Shown here one piece after another: positions 34,269-42,934 of a DNA stretch of 64,000 bases; position 1 is the first letter of the stretch; every line of letters begins with the position of its first letter. The stretch is taken from NCBI GenBank assembly GCA_023411395.1, contig JAEYOV010000047.1, forward strand, positions 1 through 64,000. The letters run 5' to 3'. A model generated the notes under the pieces. That model was not told the DNA's origin and did not search any database. It was given only the letters and a program-made list of their open reading frames with translations. The translations under genes were made by a program, and so were the position numbers. This DNA is from Bacillota bacterium. GTDB lineage: Bacteria; Bacillota; Clostridia; Christensenellales; Aristaeellaceae.

Positions 34269-34405
34269 GCTTTTGTTAACCCAGCCAGGTATGCATCCGG
34301 GTCATTCCTCCTCGTTCAAAGCCCAAAACCGATGCTTGGGACCCACGGGAGCGACGGCAAGGCACATAGGTTTGGGTAAATAATGAACTTTGGAGGGAAC
34401 CCATC

Positions 34406-34702
34406 ATGTATCAGGACAAGACCTTGACCTGCCGCGAGTGCGGCGCCGAATTCGTATTCTCTGGCTCCGAACAGGCTTTCTTTGCCGAGAAGGGCTTTCA
34501 AAATGAGCCCAGCCGTTGCCATGCCTGCCGCGCCAACCGGCGCAACACCCAGGGTGGCGGCGCCCGCGGCGGTGAGCGCCAGATGTACGAAGTGATCTGC
34601 GATGGCTGCGGCCGCACCACCCAGGTGCCTTTCCAGCCCCGCGGCGATCGGCCCGTCTACTGCCGTGAGTGCTTCGACGCCCAGCGTCAGAGCCGCTACT
34701 AA
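34406..34702 (+). CDS. Double zinc-ribbon protein
   Basis: A 98-residue protein with two four-cysteine zinc ribbons: C9, C12, C38, C41 and C65, C68, C86, C89, joined by a Gly/Arg-rich linker (TQGGGARGGERQ). The first ribbon matches the zinc-ribbon (zf-trcl) family, the second the CxxC-x17-CxxC type, both frequent in small clostridial proteins. The function is unknown; nucleic-acid binding is plausible. GGAGG precedes ATG by 9 bases and a terminator follows. Confidence 0.87.
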   Translation: MYQDKTLTCRECGAEFVFSGSEQAFFAEKGFQNEPSRCHACRANRRNTQGGGARGGERQMYEVICDGCGRTTQVPFQPRGDRPVYCRECFDAQRQSRY

Positions 34703-34719
34703 GAGGATTTGAAAAAAGT

Positions 34720-34747
34720 GCCGCCGGAATTCCGGCGGCGCTTTTAT
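34720..34747 (+). terminator. Terminator of the zinc-ribbon gene
   Basis: The perfect palindrome GCCGCCGGAATTCCGGCGGC followed by GCTTTTATTT. Confidence 0.8.
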
Positions 34748-34814
34748 TTGCATACATCCTTCCGGCAAGGAAGCCTTCCCACAGGCGGGATCAACTCATT
34801 ATGAGAAAGTGCGC

Positions 34815-35294
34815 CTAGCTTATCTTGCCCAGATCAATTTTCTCAACGGCCTTCAAAAGGGGCAGGCCCAGAATGTATACGGCGCCTGCCTGGCCCAAAG
34901 CCACATAACCCATGGTGGCCCAGAGCTCAAAACCGGCGACTACATGCAGCATGATGCCCACGACCACCGCGTTGACGATCACCGGCGGCAGCGCCGCGAC
35001 ATAGCGGTTTTTTCTCAATAGATACGTCAATATGGCGGCAACAAGCGTTGCCAGACTGCCGAAAATAATATCAGCCGGTCCAAACCCACCCAGCAGATTC
35101 GCCAGCAGGCAGCCCACAAACAAGCCGGGTATCGCCTGGGGAATCAATATGGGCAGCAGCGTCAGCGCCTCAGCCACGCGGAACTGCACGGCCCCATAGC
35201 TGATAGGCGCCAGAACATAGGTAAGCACAGCATAGACGGCCGCAATGGCGGCGCTGAGCGCCAGGCCCTTGGGAGAGAAAAAGCTTTTACGCAC
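34815..35294 (-). CDS. queT: QueT-family transporter (queuosine precursor ECF S component)
   Basis: A 159-residue membrane protein with about five helices. QueT features are AAIAAVYAVLTYVLAPISYGAVQFRVAEALTLLP and a strongly hydrophobic remainder. In the family it is the substrate-binding subunit of an energy-coupling-factor importer for queuosine precursors; the ECF module is not here. The GTG start at 35294 follows GGGGGC and gives the usual length. TTGCTA-N17-TATATT (about 35355-35327) is the promoter. No preQ1 riboswitch is visible, since the leader would be only about 30 bases. Confidence 0.87.
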   Translation of the reverse strand: MRKSFFSPKGLALSAAIAAVYAVLTYVLAPISYGAVQFRVAEALTLLPILIPQAIPGLFVGCLLANLLGGFGPADIIFGSLATLVAAILTYLLRKNRYVAALPPVIVNAVVVGIMLHVVAGFELWATMGYVALGQAGAVYILGLPLLKAVEKIDLGKIS

Positions 35295-35442
35295 ACTTAA
35301 GCCCCCGCTTTCATTTGAATGCTTTGAAGAATATACCACACCTGTCCCGGCATAGCAACAGGGGAGCATGCGCAAAATACGCTTGCCAAAGGGTTTTCCC
35401 TCCTGGCAATCACATCCTGAACGAAACGGGGAGGTATGCGGG

Positions 35443-35619
35443 TTGTCTCATCAACACAACACTCACCAGTGCATCCATTGCAGCGTGCAAAGCTGCGAGT
35501 ACAACGACAAGAAAAATCTTTGCGTCCTTGATTCCATCCAGGTAGCGCCCAAGAACAATATAGGCTCGGGTCAGCCGGATGAAAGCTTGTGCGCCAGCTA
35601 CAAAAGCCACGGAAAGTAA
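35443..35619 (+). CDS. DUF1540 protein (58 residues)
   Basis: A small cysteine-rich protein with C10, C13, C18, C27 and C50 in the DUF1540 order (CIHCxVxxCEYNxxxxLCxxxxIxV...C). The TTG start is chosen because GGGGAGG lies 8 bases upstream and the nearby ATG is out of frame. DUF1540 proteins are common in spore-formers; metal binding is likely and the role is unknown. A terminator follows at once. Confidence 0.8.
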   Translation: MSHQHNTHQCIHCSVQSCEYNDKKNLCVLDSIQVAPKNNIGSGQPDESLCASYKSHGK

Positions 35620-35626
35620 AGCCCTT

Positions 35627-35656
35627 CGGGAAAATGACACGTCATTTTCCCGATTT
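35627..35656 (+). terminator. Terminator of the DUF1540 gene
   Basis: CGGGAAAATGAC and GTCATTTTCCCG, 12-base-pair perfect stem with 2-base loop, followed by ATTTTG. Confidence 0.85.
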
Positions 35657-35658
35657 TG

Positions 35659-35953
35659 CACTTTTCGCCTGCATCGTCGCGCCGTTCTACGCTATGCTTG
35701 ACCGGTGCGAAGCTGTGGCCGGCGAAAAGTGTAAGTTCCGAAGCTGAGCGCCGCCAGTGGCGGAGGAAGCGAGGCGGAGGAGGCCAACGAAGCCGGGTGA
35801 TGCGATTGCAAACGAGGGGGCCGCGGCCCCCTCGTTGCTTCCCCTCTGGTTTTAATTATCCTGGGGCAAGTACAAAATGTACATTCCCTATAATCAGGGA
35901 TTCCAAAGGGGCTTAGTCCCTTTGGCCGGGGTCCAGGGGACAGCGTCCCCTGG
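35659..35953. repeat. Cluster of inverted repeats
   Basis: About 300 bases with no supported gene but four perfect or near-perfect inverted repeats: CACTTTTCGCC/GGCGAAAAGTG (35659-35669, 35721-35731), AACGAGGGGGCC/GGCCCCCTCGTT (35811-35836), CCAAAGGG/CCCTTTGG (35903-35925) and CCAGGGGAC/GTCCCCTGG (35933-35953). The last abuts the stop codon of the following minus-strand gene. They resemble interspersed repeats or tandem hairpins of a structured RNA. Confidence 0.6.
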
Positions 35954-36787
35954 TCAGGCGCTTCTGGTCAAAAGGTTTTCCAGGCTGGAAATCTTAACGG
36001 CCAGCAGGCCCGAAAAATCTTCCAGGCCTTCCTCGCGGCGGTCCATGGTCAGGCCAAGAAACTCCCGGCAAACGTTCAGCATTTCATTGACGGCCTCATG
36101 GAGGCGGTTCTGCTCATCTTCCCAGCGCATGCGGGCCAGGTCATAGGTGATTTGCAGCCGGTCCAGCTCCACGGTTTTATCCCGTCCGCGAAACGCCAGC
36201 GCGCGCTGGAGCAGCACATTGAGCCCCTCCAGCATCTGCTGCACGGCGGGATCGCCCAATGCCTGACATAGCTGCTGGGCCCTGTTCAACGGGGCGGCGG
36301 TACGGGCGGGCGCCTCCTGCTGCCGGGAGGATTCGGGGCTTTCCGGAACGGCAATCCCTTCCCGGCGCAGCTCCTCCGCCACTTCGGCAAGGAAATGGGG
36401 GCGGTTTTTCAGGATGGAGCGGTACTTGTTCTGGTAGCGCAGCATCAGGCCCCTGTCGCCGCCGGCCATGCGCATGACGCAGGCCCGGACGGAAATGCCC
36501 TGACCTCGGGCAATGAGCACCGTACGCAAAAGCTCCCGTACCTCTTCCTCGGTAAATGTCTGGAAGGGTGCCGCCCTGTTGAGGCCGGTCTCCGGCCGCT
36601 GGCGCAACTGTGCGTAATAGTAATTCCGGATGCTGTTGGGCTTGCGGCCCAGGGAGGATGCCACTTGTTCAAACACGCTGCGCAAGGGCGTCCCCTGGCG
36701 GGACGCTTCCCGGACGGCGCAGAACAAGGTATCCGATTCCTCATCGCGCCAGCCGGTGCGGGAGCTCCTATGTAAAGCCTGTTCCAT
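35954..36787 (-). CDS. RsfA-like Myb/SANT regulator
   Basis: A 277-residue protein with an N-terminal Myb/SANT-like domain: WRDEESDTLFCAVREASRQGTPLRSVFEQVASSLGRKPNSIRNYYYAQLR at about residues 11-60. This arrangement matches the prespore regulators RsfA/YlbO of Bacillus, which modulate sigma-F-dependent genes. The middle has EEEVRELLRTVLIARGQGISVRACVMRMAGGD and the C-terminal part forms coiled-coil helices with heptad leucines. GGAGG 9 bases ahead fixes the ATG at 36787. It is probably translated from the same mRNA as the gene upstream (73-base gap). Confidence 0.82.
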   Translation of the reverse strand: MEQALHRSSRTGWRDEESDTLFCAVREASRQGTPLRSVFEQVASSLGRKPNSIRNYYYAQLRQRPETGLNRAAPFQTFTEEEVRELLRTVLIARGQGISVRACVMRMAGGDRGLMLRYQNKYRSILKNRPHFLAEVAEELRREGIAVPESPESSRQQEAPARTAAPLNRAQQLCQALGDPAVQQMLEGLNVLLQRALAFRGRDKTVELDRLQITYDLARMRWEDEQNRLHEAVNEMLNVCREFLGLTMDRREEGLEDFSGLLAVKISSLENLLTRSA

Positions 36788-36860
36788 TCTCTCATCCCTC
36801 CATAACGGGTTAGTCAGTACATAGTATGCACACGCTCCGGCAGCGATATACGAAAAAGAG

Positions 36861-38012
36861 TCACCGAATAGAATCAAAAATGTCCAAAATCGCGCCGCCA
36901 TTTGTAAATACGCTTTGTGAGACGTTCTTCAGGTTCTGTTCGTCATGGGAAAAAGCATTGGGGAGGATCAAATCGCTTTTGAAGCTTCCTTCCACCTGGC
37001 TGAATACGGGATCGGCCCCATAGGCCGAAACGGCTTGGGAAACAGGAATGAGGCCGCTTTGGGAAAGATCCTGCTGCCCCTGTTGAGACAGGAGCATCAA
37101 AAGATACTCAAGCGCCAGGTCCCTCCCTTCTCCCTGAACGATGCCCGCGGCCAGATACATATCCGTTGCGGGCAGGGGCGGCATCAGCAGCGCGAAGGGC
37201 TTGCCTTTTAAGGCGAGGCTGCGAAGCTGCCTGGACGGAAGCATGGCGGCCCGGCAGCGGCCGGACAGGAACTCGCCATACACGACATCCTTTGAGGACG
37301 TGCCAAACCCCGAAGGCAGCAATGCGGCGGGGAGACTGGCCTTGCCGCCGGACAGGTGCGAGAAAAGCATCAGCGGCATTCCGGCGGCGCACTGGAAATC
37401 GCAAGCGGTGTTTTTCCCACGGGGGACCTTGGCAAGGGAGGAAAGCAAATCGTCAAAAGACGTTTCCTTTTCCGGCGCGGGGGTCAAAGAAGGCGCTGCG
37501 CCGATGCCAAGCAGGGGTGTGGGCGCGGGCGTTGCCGCCGCGGCCCCGGTAAGGGCCGGATCGTAGGCCAGCACATAACCGTCCATGCATACCGGCACGG
37601 CGTATTGCATCCTTTTCCACCTGCCTGCCCGCAAGGCCCCGTCCGCAAGAGGAAACTCCCCCGTCAAGGGCAGAAGCAAACTCTCGGGGTCTTTCACGGC
37701 ACCGGGCATGAACAGGATCAGGTCCGGCAGCACGCTGTCCGGCTGTAAAAGCTCCTGAGGCCTCGCCGTGCGCAGATATACGGAAATGCCTTTTTGCGCA
37801 TCCTCCATCCGCGCCGCCTGGCGCTTGATCCACGAGGAGGCGGAAAGGGTATCCTCTATCAGCCATACGCGCAAAAGCCGCATCTGCGGAGCGGAAATGC
37901 CCGGCGGCAGCGCGTTCCCGCGGTTTAATGCACGCTCCCATACATCCTGGAAAAACAGACCCATCAGCAGCGTCAGGCACAAAAACACAAGGATGGCAAG
38001 CCGCCGTCCCAC
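36861..38012 (-). CDS. Membrane-anchored family 1-like solute-binding protein
   Basis: A 383-residue exported protein with an N-terminal hydrophobic segment (residues 5-22) lacking a lipobox, so it may stay anchored. The body has an extracellular solute-binding-protein type 1 layout (RVWLIEDTLSASSW, LPDLILFMPG, ALEYLLMLLSQQGQQDLSQSGLIPVS), interrupted by a Pro/Ala/Thr-rich insert (GAAAATPAPTPLLGIG...SLTPAPEKE). No permease or ATPase adjoins it, so a sensory or scaffold role is possible. GTG start after GGGGGAGGG. Confidence 0.7.
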   Translation of the reverse strand: MGRRLAILVFLCLTLLMGLFFQDVWERALNRGNALPPGISAPQMRLLRVWLIEDTLSASSWIKRQAARMEDAQKGISVYLRTARPQELLQPDSVLPDLILFMPGAVKDPESLLLPLTGEFPLADGALRAGRWKRMQYAVPVCMDGYVLAYDPALTGAAAATPAPTPLLGIGAAPSLTPAPEKETSFDDLLSSLAKVPRGKNTACDFQCAAGMPLMLFSHLSGGKASLPAALLPSGFGTSSKDVVYGEFLSGRCRAAMLPSRQLRSLALKGKPFALLMPPLPATDMYLAAGIVQGEGRDLALEYLLMLLSQQGQQDLSQSGLIPVSQAVSAYGADPVFSQVEGSFKSDLILPNAFSHDEQNLKNVSQSVFTNGGAILDIFDSIR

Positions 38013-38081
38013 TTGATTCCCTCCCCCGTTCCGGTAATCCTGGCACTAGCCTATGCAGCGGCGGCGGAAAAAAGATTCTGT

Positions 38082-38110
38082 TTGCCAAATCTGTGGGAAT
38101 TTCCTATAAT
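38082..38110 (+). promoter_or_regulatory. Promoter of the phosphoglucomutase gene
   Basis: TTGCCA, 17-base spacer, TATAAT. It sets transcription near 38117 and so excludes an in-frame ATG at 38116 as translation start. Confidence 0.85.
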
Positions 38111-38151
38111 GAAGAATGACAGAAAGCACTGCGGAACGGAGGCTTGCGGTC

Positions 38152-39873
38152 ATGGACTATCTCGAATCCTACACATGCTGGCGCAAGGACTTTGCAGCGG
38201 ATGAAACAATGATGGCGGAGCTAGACAAGATCGCCGGGGATGAAAAGGAGATCGAGGACCGCTTTTATAAGGAACTATCCTTCGGTACGGCCGGCATGCG
38301 GGGCGTTTTGGGCGCGGGCCTGAACCGCATGAACGTGTATAACGTCCGCCGGGCCACCCGGGGGCTGGCCAGATATCTTTTGAAAGACCCCCCAAATGCC
38401 GCCCGCGGCGTGGCGGTAGCCTACGACAGCCGCCGCATGAGCCCTGAGTTCGCCAAGGAAACCGCGCTGGTATTATGCAAAAGCGGCGTTCCCGCCTACC
38501 TGTTCGACGCGCTTCGGCCGGTGCCCATCCTGTCCTTTGCGGTGCGGCACTTAAGCTGCATCGCGGGGGTGGCCATCACCGCCAGCCATAACCCCCCTCA
38601 GTACAACGGCTACAAGGTTTATGGGGAGGATGGGGCGCAGCTCGGCCCGGAGGCCGCCCAGGGCGTCACCGACTGCATCCGGGAGACTTCCTACGCAGAC
38701 GCGGCGCCTATGGATGAAAGTGAAGCCCTTGCAAAAGGCCTGTTGCACATCATCGGCAATGCGCAGGTGGATGACGAGTATATCCAAAGGGTGCGCACCC
38801 TGTGCGTGCAGCCGGATCTGATGGCAAGGGAAGGCGGAAAGCTGTCCATAGTGTATACGCCGCTGCACGGCTCGGGCAACGTGCCGGTGCGCCGTATACT
38901 AAAGGAAGTGGGCATCACCAATGTGGCGGTGGTCAAGGAGCAGGAGCAGCCCGATCCCAACTTTTCCACCATATCCGTGCCCAACCCCGAGGACCCCGCC
39001 GCCTTCAAGCTGGCCATGGAGCTTGCAGACCAGGTGGGCGCCGACGTGATTTTCGGCACCGACCCGGACTGCGACCGGCTGGGCGTGGCGGTACGGGACA
39101 AAGCGGGACAGTTCCAGCTTTTGACGGGAAACCAAATCGGGTGCGTGCTTTTGCACTACATCCTTTCCACCCGCAAAAAGCTGGGCACGCTTCCCAGGAA
39201 CGGGGCCGCGTTAAAATCCATCGTCACCACGGAACTGGCCAGGGCCATAAGCCTCGATTATGGCGTGGAAATGTTCGATACGCTGACGGGCTTCAAATTC
39301 ATCGGGGAACTCATCCAGCAGTTTGAGGATACGGGAAGCCACACCTTCCTGTTCGGCTTTGAGGAAAGCTACGGGTACCTGTCCAGCACCTTCGTACGGG
39401 ACAAGGACGGCGTAAACGCCTCCCTTTTGCTGGCGGAGGCTGCCGCCGCCTGCAAGGCGGAAGGAATTACGCTGTACGACAGGGTGCAGGACATCTTCAG
39501 GCGGTACGGATACTATGTGGAGAAGGTGGTTTCCAAGACGCTGCCGGGGAAGGACGGCCTTGCCAAAATGCAGGAAATCATGGCCTCGCTCAGGAAAAAT
39601 CCGCCCGGGGAACTGGCGGGCATCCCCATCCTGGCGCAGCGGGATTATTTGACCGGCATTAAGACGGATGCGGCGGGGAACAAGTCACAAATGGGCCTGC
39701 CGGAATCGGATGTGCTGTATTATGAACTGTCCGGCGGTCACTGGGTATGCGTCCGTCCCAGCGGAACGGAACCCAAGATCAAGCTGTATGTGAACACCTG
39801 CGCCGGGAAAGAAAACGCCTCCCAGGCGCTCAATGACGCGCTTATCCGGTCCTCGGAGGCGCTGCTTTCCTGA
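38152..39873 (+). CDS. pgcA: Phosphoglucomutase/phosphomannomutase, alpha-D-phosphohexomutase family
   Basis: A 573-residue phosphohexomutase of the long PgcA (YhxB) type that interconverts glucose 1- and 6-phosphate. The phosphoserine loop is TASHNPPQYNGYKVY (about residue 143), the metal loop GTDPDCDRLGVAV (about 302), the sugar-binding loop GFEESYGYL and the phosphate-binding end RPSGTEPKIKLY. FGTAGMRG near residue 45 is the usual N-terminal motif. ATG at 38152 follows GGAGG by 9 bases. It links glycogen or cell-envelope sugar supply to glycolysis. Confidence 0.95.
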   Translation: MDYLESYTCWRKDFAADETMMAELDKIAGDEKEIEDRFYKELSFGTAGMRGVLGAGLNRMNVYNVRRATRGLARYLLKDPPNAARGVAVAYDSRRMSPEFAKETALVLCKSGVPAYLFDALRPVPILSFAVRHLSCIAGVAITASHNPPQYNGYKVYGEDGAQLGPEAAQGVTDCIRETSYADAAPMDESEALAKGLLHIIGNAQVDDEYIQRVRTLCVQPDLMAREGGKLSIVYTPLHGSGNVPVRRILKEVGITNVAVVKEQEQPDPNFSTISVPNPEDPAAFKLAMELADQVGADVIFGTDPDCDRLGVAVRDKAGQFQLLTGNQIGCVLLHYILSTRKKLGTLPRNGAALKSIVTTELARAISLDYGVEMFDTLTGFKFIGELIQQFEDTGSHTFLFGFEESYGYLSSTFVRDKDGVNASLLLAEAAAACKAEGITLYDRVQDIFRRYGYYVEKVVSKTLPGKDGLAKMQEIMASLRKNPPGELAGIPILAQRDYLTGIKTDAAGNKSQMGLPESDVLYYELSGGHWVCVRPSGTEPKIKLYVNTCAGKENASQALNDALIRSSEALLS

Positions 39874-39893
39874 CGCGGTGGTACAAAAGCAAA

Positions 39894-39921
39894 CGCCCCG
39901 CCTTTAAAAAGGCGGGGCGGC
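39894..39921. terminator. Hairpin between convergent genes pgcA and ohrR
   Basis: CGCCCCGCC and GGCGGGGCG form a 9-base-pair stem; T tracts on either side are short, so termination strength is uncertain. Confidence 0.65.
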
Positions 39922-39931
39922 GCATTATGTA

Positions 39932-40372
39932 TCAATCTTTTGCTTTCCCTTCCAGGCTTCGCAGGAAGGTCTGCAAAAAGCCCCGCAGGGAAACGGCTTC
40001 ACCGGCGGAAAGGCCTGTTATGCAAAGCATTTGATCCGGAATGGTTTGGGCTTTTTCCTTCAAAGCCCGCCCCTTTTCGGTAAGGTATACCTCCACGCTT
40101 CGCTCGTCCGTTTTGCTGCGCCGCTTTGTGACAAAGCCTTTGGATTCCATCCGCTTAACAAGCGGCGTCAGGGTGCCGGAATCCAGATAAAGCATTTCTC
40201 CCAGGGACTTTACGGTTTGCCCGTCCTTTTCCCACAGGGACAGAAGCAGGATATATTGGGTATAAGTCAGGTCAAGGGGTGTCAATACAGGCTCATACCT
40301 TCGCAAAAGCTCCTTGGAGCAGGCATACAGCGCAAAGCAAAGCTGCCGGTCCAGGCGCAAGGAATCCTCCAT
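39932..40372 (-). CDS. ohrR: MarR-family organic-peroxide sensor OhrR
   Basis: A 146-residue repressor. The N-terminal LDRQLCFALYACSKE carries C12 at the place of the peroxide-sensing Cys15 of Bacillus OhrR, followed by LTYTQYILLLSLWE and the winged helix (LGEMLYLDSGTLTPLVKRMESKGFVTKRRSKTDERSVEVYLT). Oxidation of the Cys by organic hydroperoxide should release it from DNA. It lies 14 bases after gpx, and a canonical OhrR box sits over the gpx promoter, so the operon is autoregulated. Confidence 0.93.
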   Translation of the reverse strand: MEDSLRLDRQLCFALYACSKELLRRYEPVLTPLDLTYTQYILLLSLWEKDGQTVKSLGEMLYLDSGTLTPLVKRMESKGFVTKRRSKTDERSVEVYLTEKGRALKEKAQTIPDQMLCITGLSAGEAVSLRGFLQTFLRSLEGKAKD

Positions 40373-40386
40373 GGCGTGATCTCCTT

Positions 40387-40851
40387 TTATAGCAAGGCTT
40401 CAATATGTTCCGCCAGATCCTCGGGCTTTGTCTTGGGGGAAAAACGCCGAACCACCCGGCCATCGCGGTCAATGAGAAATTTGGTGAAATTCCAGGGGAT
40501 GATTTTACGGCCCGCGTTCCGCTTCAAAAAACCGTACAGCGGATGGGTCTTTCGGCCGTTCACAAGGATCTTGGAAAAGGTCCTGAACGTTACGCCGTAG
40601 TTGAGCTGGCAGAATGATACGATCTGTGCCTCCGTGCCCGGCGCCTGGTTCATGAACTGGTTGCAGGGAAAATCCAATATCTCAAGACCACGGCTTTGAT
40701 AGGCGTCATACAGTTCCTGAAGCCCCTTGTACTGGGGTGTGAAGCCGCAGCCCGTGGCCGTGTTCACCACCAGCAGCACCTTGCCCTGATAATCAGACAG
40801 GGGCACGTCCTGTCCCTTTGCATCTTTTACAGTAAAATCATACAGCGTCAT
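40387..40851 (-). CDS. gpx: Glutathione-peroxidase-family thiol peroxidase
   Basis: A 154-residue peroxidase using C35 in VNTATGCGFTPQY where animal enzymes have selenocysteine. The resolving-Cys region FPCNQF and the catalytic-site WNFTKFL are present. In bacteria such enzymes reduce organic hydroperoxides, usually with thioredoxin. CAGGAGG precedes ATG by 8 bases. Being first in the ohrR operon replaces the usual Ohr protein as effector. Confidence 0.93.
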   Translation of the reverse strand: MTLYDFTVKDAKGQDVPLSDYQGKVLLVVNTATGCGFTPQYKGLQELYDAYQSRGLEILDFPCNQFMNQAPGTEAQIVSFCQLNYGVTFRTFSKILVNGRKTHPLYGFLKRNAGRKIIPWNFTKFLIDRDGRVVRRFSPKTKPEDLAEHIEALL

Positions 40852-40873
40852 GGCTGGAACCTCCTGAATTTTT

Positions 40874-40911
40874 TACAATTAAATTGTACACAATTAAATT
40901 CCGAATGTCAA
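40874..40911 (-). promoter_or_regulatory. gpx-ohrR promoter and OhrR operator
   Basis: On the minus strand TTGACA (40911-40906), 17-base spacer, TACAAT (40888-40883). The palindrome TACAATTAAATTGTA (40874-40888) overlaps the -10 box and equals the known Bacillus OhrR half-operator; a decayed second copy (CAATTAAATT, 40891-40900) lies in the spacer. Confidence 0.9.
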
Positions 40912-40959
40912 GTATATTTCAGGCAGCGGCCTTTCAATGCATGGCCCGCCGGAAGGGTC

Positions 40960-41835
40960 TCATCCCTTTTGCTCCGCGGATACCAGCCGGACGCCCAGAA
41001 CCATCAATCCAAGGCCGATGAAAAACGAAAGCGTGAGTGCATCCCTGAAAATGACCAGGGAAAGAGCGGAACTGACAAACGGAGCCACCGCGTAATAGGC
41101 GCTGGTTCTTAACGCTCCCAGCTCCCTTTGCGCGCGCACGTAAAAATAAATGCTCAAACCATAGGCAACAAAGCCAAGCAGCAAGGCCGCGGCCACAGGC
41201 CATAAGGCAACCGCCGTTTCCTGAAGCAGCGCGGCAATCCCAAAAGCGCCCGCGCCGGAGCCGATGCCCTTGATCACCACAATTTGCAGGGGGTTTTTCA
41301 AGGAGAGCTTCCTGGTGCAGTTATTTTCCAGCCCCCAGCACAGGCAGGCCAGCAGCGCGTACAAGGATCCGATCGAAAACGAAAAGCTGCCCGCATCCTC
41401 CACCGACAGAATCATGCACGCGGCCGTAATGACCGCAATGGCCATCCATAAGCGCCCGGTGATGGATTCCTTGAACAAAAGCAGCGCAATCACGGATGTG
41501 GCCACGATTTCAAAATTGTTCAGCAGCGAAATATTGGCCGCCGTGGTCATATTCAGCCCCATCAGCAGAAGGATCGGGGCCAGAACATCCAGCGCGATCA
41601 TCGCCGCTATATAGGGCCAGTCGCTTTTCGCAAGCGGCTGCTCTCTGGAGGCCACCCCGGCGGATTTCCCAAAAAGCGCGACGCACGCCATGCCAAGGCC
41701 GGCGCCCAGATACAGGAGCGCGGCCATCATTCTGGGCATCATTTCCCCTAGGAGCAGTTTGGAAAGAGGTGCGCTGAGCGCATATAACCCCGCGGCCAGG
41801 AGGGCATGATACTTCGCCTTGCGCTGCACACTCAA
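40960..41835 (-). CDS. EamA/DMT-superfamily transporter
   Basis: A 291-residue membrane protein with ten hydrophobic segments in two repeated EamA halves (GLYALSAPLSKLLL... and GSLYALLACLCWGLENNCTRKLS). It should export or import small metabolites; the substrate is unknown. The TTG start at 41835 follows AAGGAG by 11 bases and gives the family length; the frame upstream overlaps the phosphatase gene. It is third in a probable araC-phosphatase-eamA operon. Confidence 0.85.
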   Translation of the reverse strand: MSVQRKAKYHALLAAGLYALSAPLSKLLLGEMMPRMMAALLYLGAGLGMACVALFGKSAGVASREQPLAKSDWPYIAAMIALDVLAPILLLMGLNMTTAANISLLNNFEIVATSVIALLLFKESITGRLWMAIAVITAACMILSVEDAGSFSFSIGSLYALLACLCWGLENNCTRKLSLKNPLQIVVIKGIGSGAGAFGIAALLQETAVALWPVAAALLLGFVAYGLSIYFYVRAQRELGALRTSAYYAVAPFVSSALSLVIFRDALTLSFFIGLGLMVLGVRLVSAEQKG

Positions 41836-41887
41836 TGGCAAAATCTCCTTATAAGAACGGTTAGGGGCATAAAAGCACAGGTTCGCC

Positions 41888-42907
41888 TTAATGGGTATGC
41901 AGATCGCGCCAGCGGCCAAGCTGTTCCCCGGTAACGCCGTATTCCCCCAGGAAAAACGCTTCATAGGAAGGATATTTGGCCTTGATGGCATTCAGGGCTG
42001 AAAGAATCAATTCCTCGCTGACAGTCATCATCCGGCGGAGCATTTCCATTGCCTCAGGCGAGATACCCTCCAAAGCCATCTTTTGCAGGCGGCGGTTGTT
42101 GGCTTCCTCCCGGAAGGCCCGGGTGAGCAAATAGTCTTCCACAACGGTCTTTTCCTCCACCCCCAGCGCCAGCAACAAAAGCGCGCTGCCCACGCCGGTG
42201 CGGTCCTTCCCGGCGGAGCAATGCTGCATAAAGGGTACACCCTGGGGATCGCCGAGGGTTTGAAGCATCCGGCGGAAAGCATCGCTGCCAAAGGGCATGG
42301 CAGCATACAGATCCACAAAGAGCCGGTAAGCATCCCGGGCATCGGCGGCAGTGCGGATGCTCCGCAGGTGGGCAATCACATCCCTGTCGGCAAACTGCAA
42401 AAACCGCTCCTCCCTTGGCACCGCGGGAATCCACTCACAATTCGCCCCCGGAGGGCACTCGTCTGGGAGCCTCGCCGCCTCCAGGCGGGTGCGGTAGTCG
42501 AGCACGTTCCTGAGCTTCAGCCCCGCCAGCGCCACCTGCGCTTTTTCCCCAAGGCCGTTCAGCGGCCCGCCTCTAAAAAAACGGCCCCATTTCACCTGCC
42601 TGCCATCCGCCGTTTGATAGCCGCCCATGTCCCGGAAGTTTTCCACTCCCGCAATTTCCACGCCCCGGGAAGCGGCTGTCCATACGGAACCATCCTCCCG
42701 CTCAAGGAAAAAGTACAGCCTTTCCCCCTTAAGGGGCGAGGGCAGCGTCAAACGCGGTTCCTCCATGGCACACAAAAACGTGCGGCTTGCCCCCTCCGGG
42801 TCCCGGTCATAATAGAGCTTGGGAGAATTTCCCCGCGCATCCCTAACGATTTCGTACACGCCTTCTTGATACCGGACAGCAAATCCATGGATCCCCTTCC
42901 CGTCCAT
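41888..42907 (-). CDS. Protein tyrosine/serine phosphatase (IphP type)
   Basis: A 339-residue phosphatase. The active-site P-loop is HCSAGKDRTG with C230 and R236; GVENFRDMGGYQTADGRQVKWGRFFRGG at about residues 87-113 is the characteristic N-terminal motif of the lipid/tyrosine phosphatase-like (LipA/IphP) group. Residues 1-80 form an extra N-terminal beta domain. No signal peptide is seen. The gene lies 27 bases downstream of the AraC regulator. Confidence 0.9.
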   Translation of the reverse strand: MDGKGIHGFAVRYQEGVYEIVRDARGNSPKLYYDRDPEGASRTFLCAMEEPRLTLPSPLKGERLYFFLEREDGSVWTAASRGVEIAGVENFRDMGGYQTADGRQVKWGRFFRGGPLNGLGEKAQVALAGLKLRNVLDYRTRLEAARLPDECPPGANCEWIPAVPREERFLQFADRDVIAHLRSIRTAADARDAYRLFVDLYAAMPFGSDAFRRMLQTLGDPQGVPFMQHCSAGKDRTGVGSALLLLALGVEEKTVVEDYLLTRAFREEANNRRLQKMALEGISPEAMEMLRRMMTVSEELILSALNAIKAKYPSYEAFFLGEYGVTGEQLGRWRDLHTH

Positions 42908-42934
42908 TGTTTGACCTCCTTTGTATAATCACAA

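Noticed and set aside
35294..35420. preQ1 riboswitch upstream of queT
   Set aside because: The predicted promoter leaves a leader of only about 30 bases and no preQ1 motif is present.
35659..35953. CRISPR array
   Set aside because: The repeats are inverted and different from one another; there is no regular direct repeat with spacers and no cas gene.
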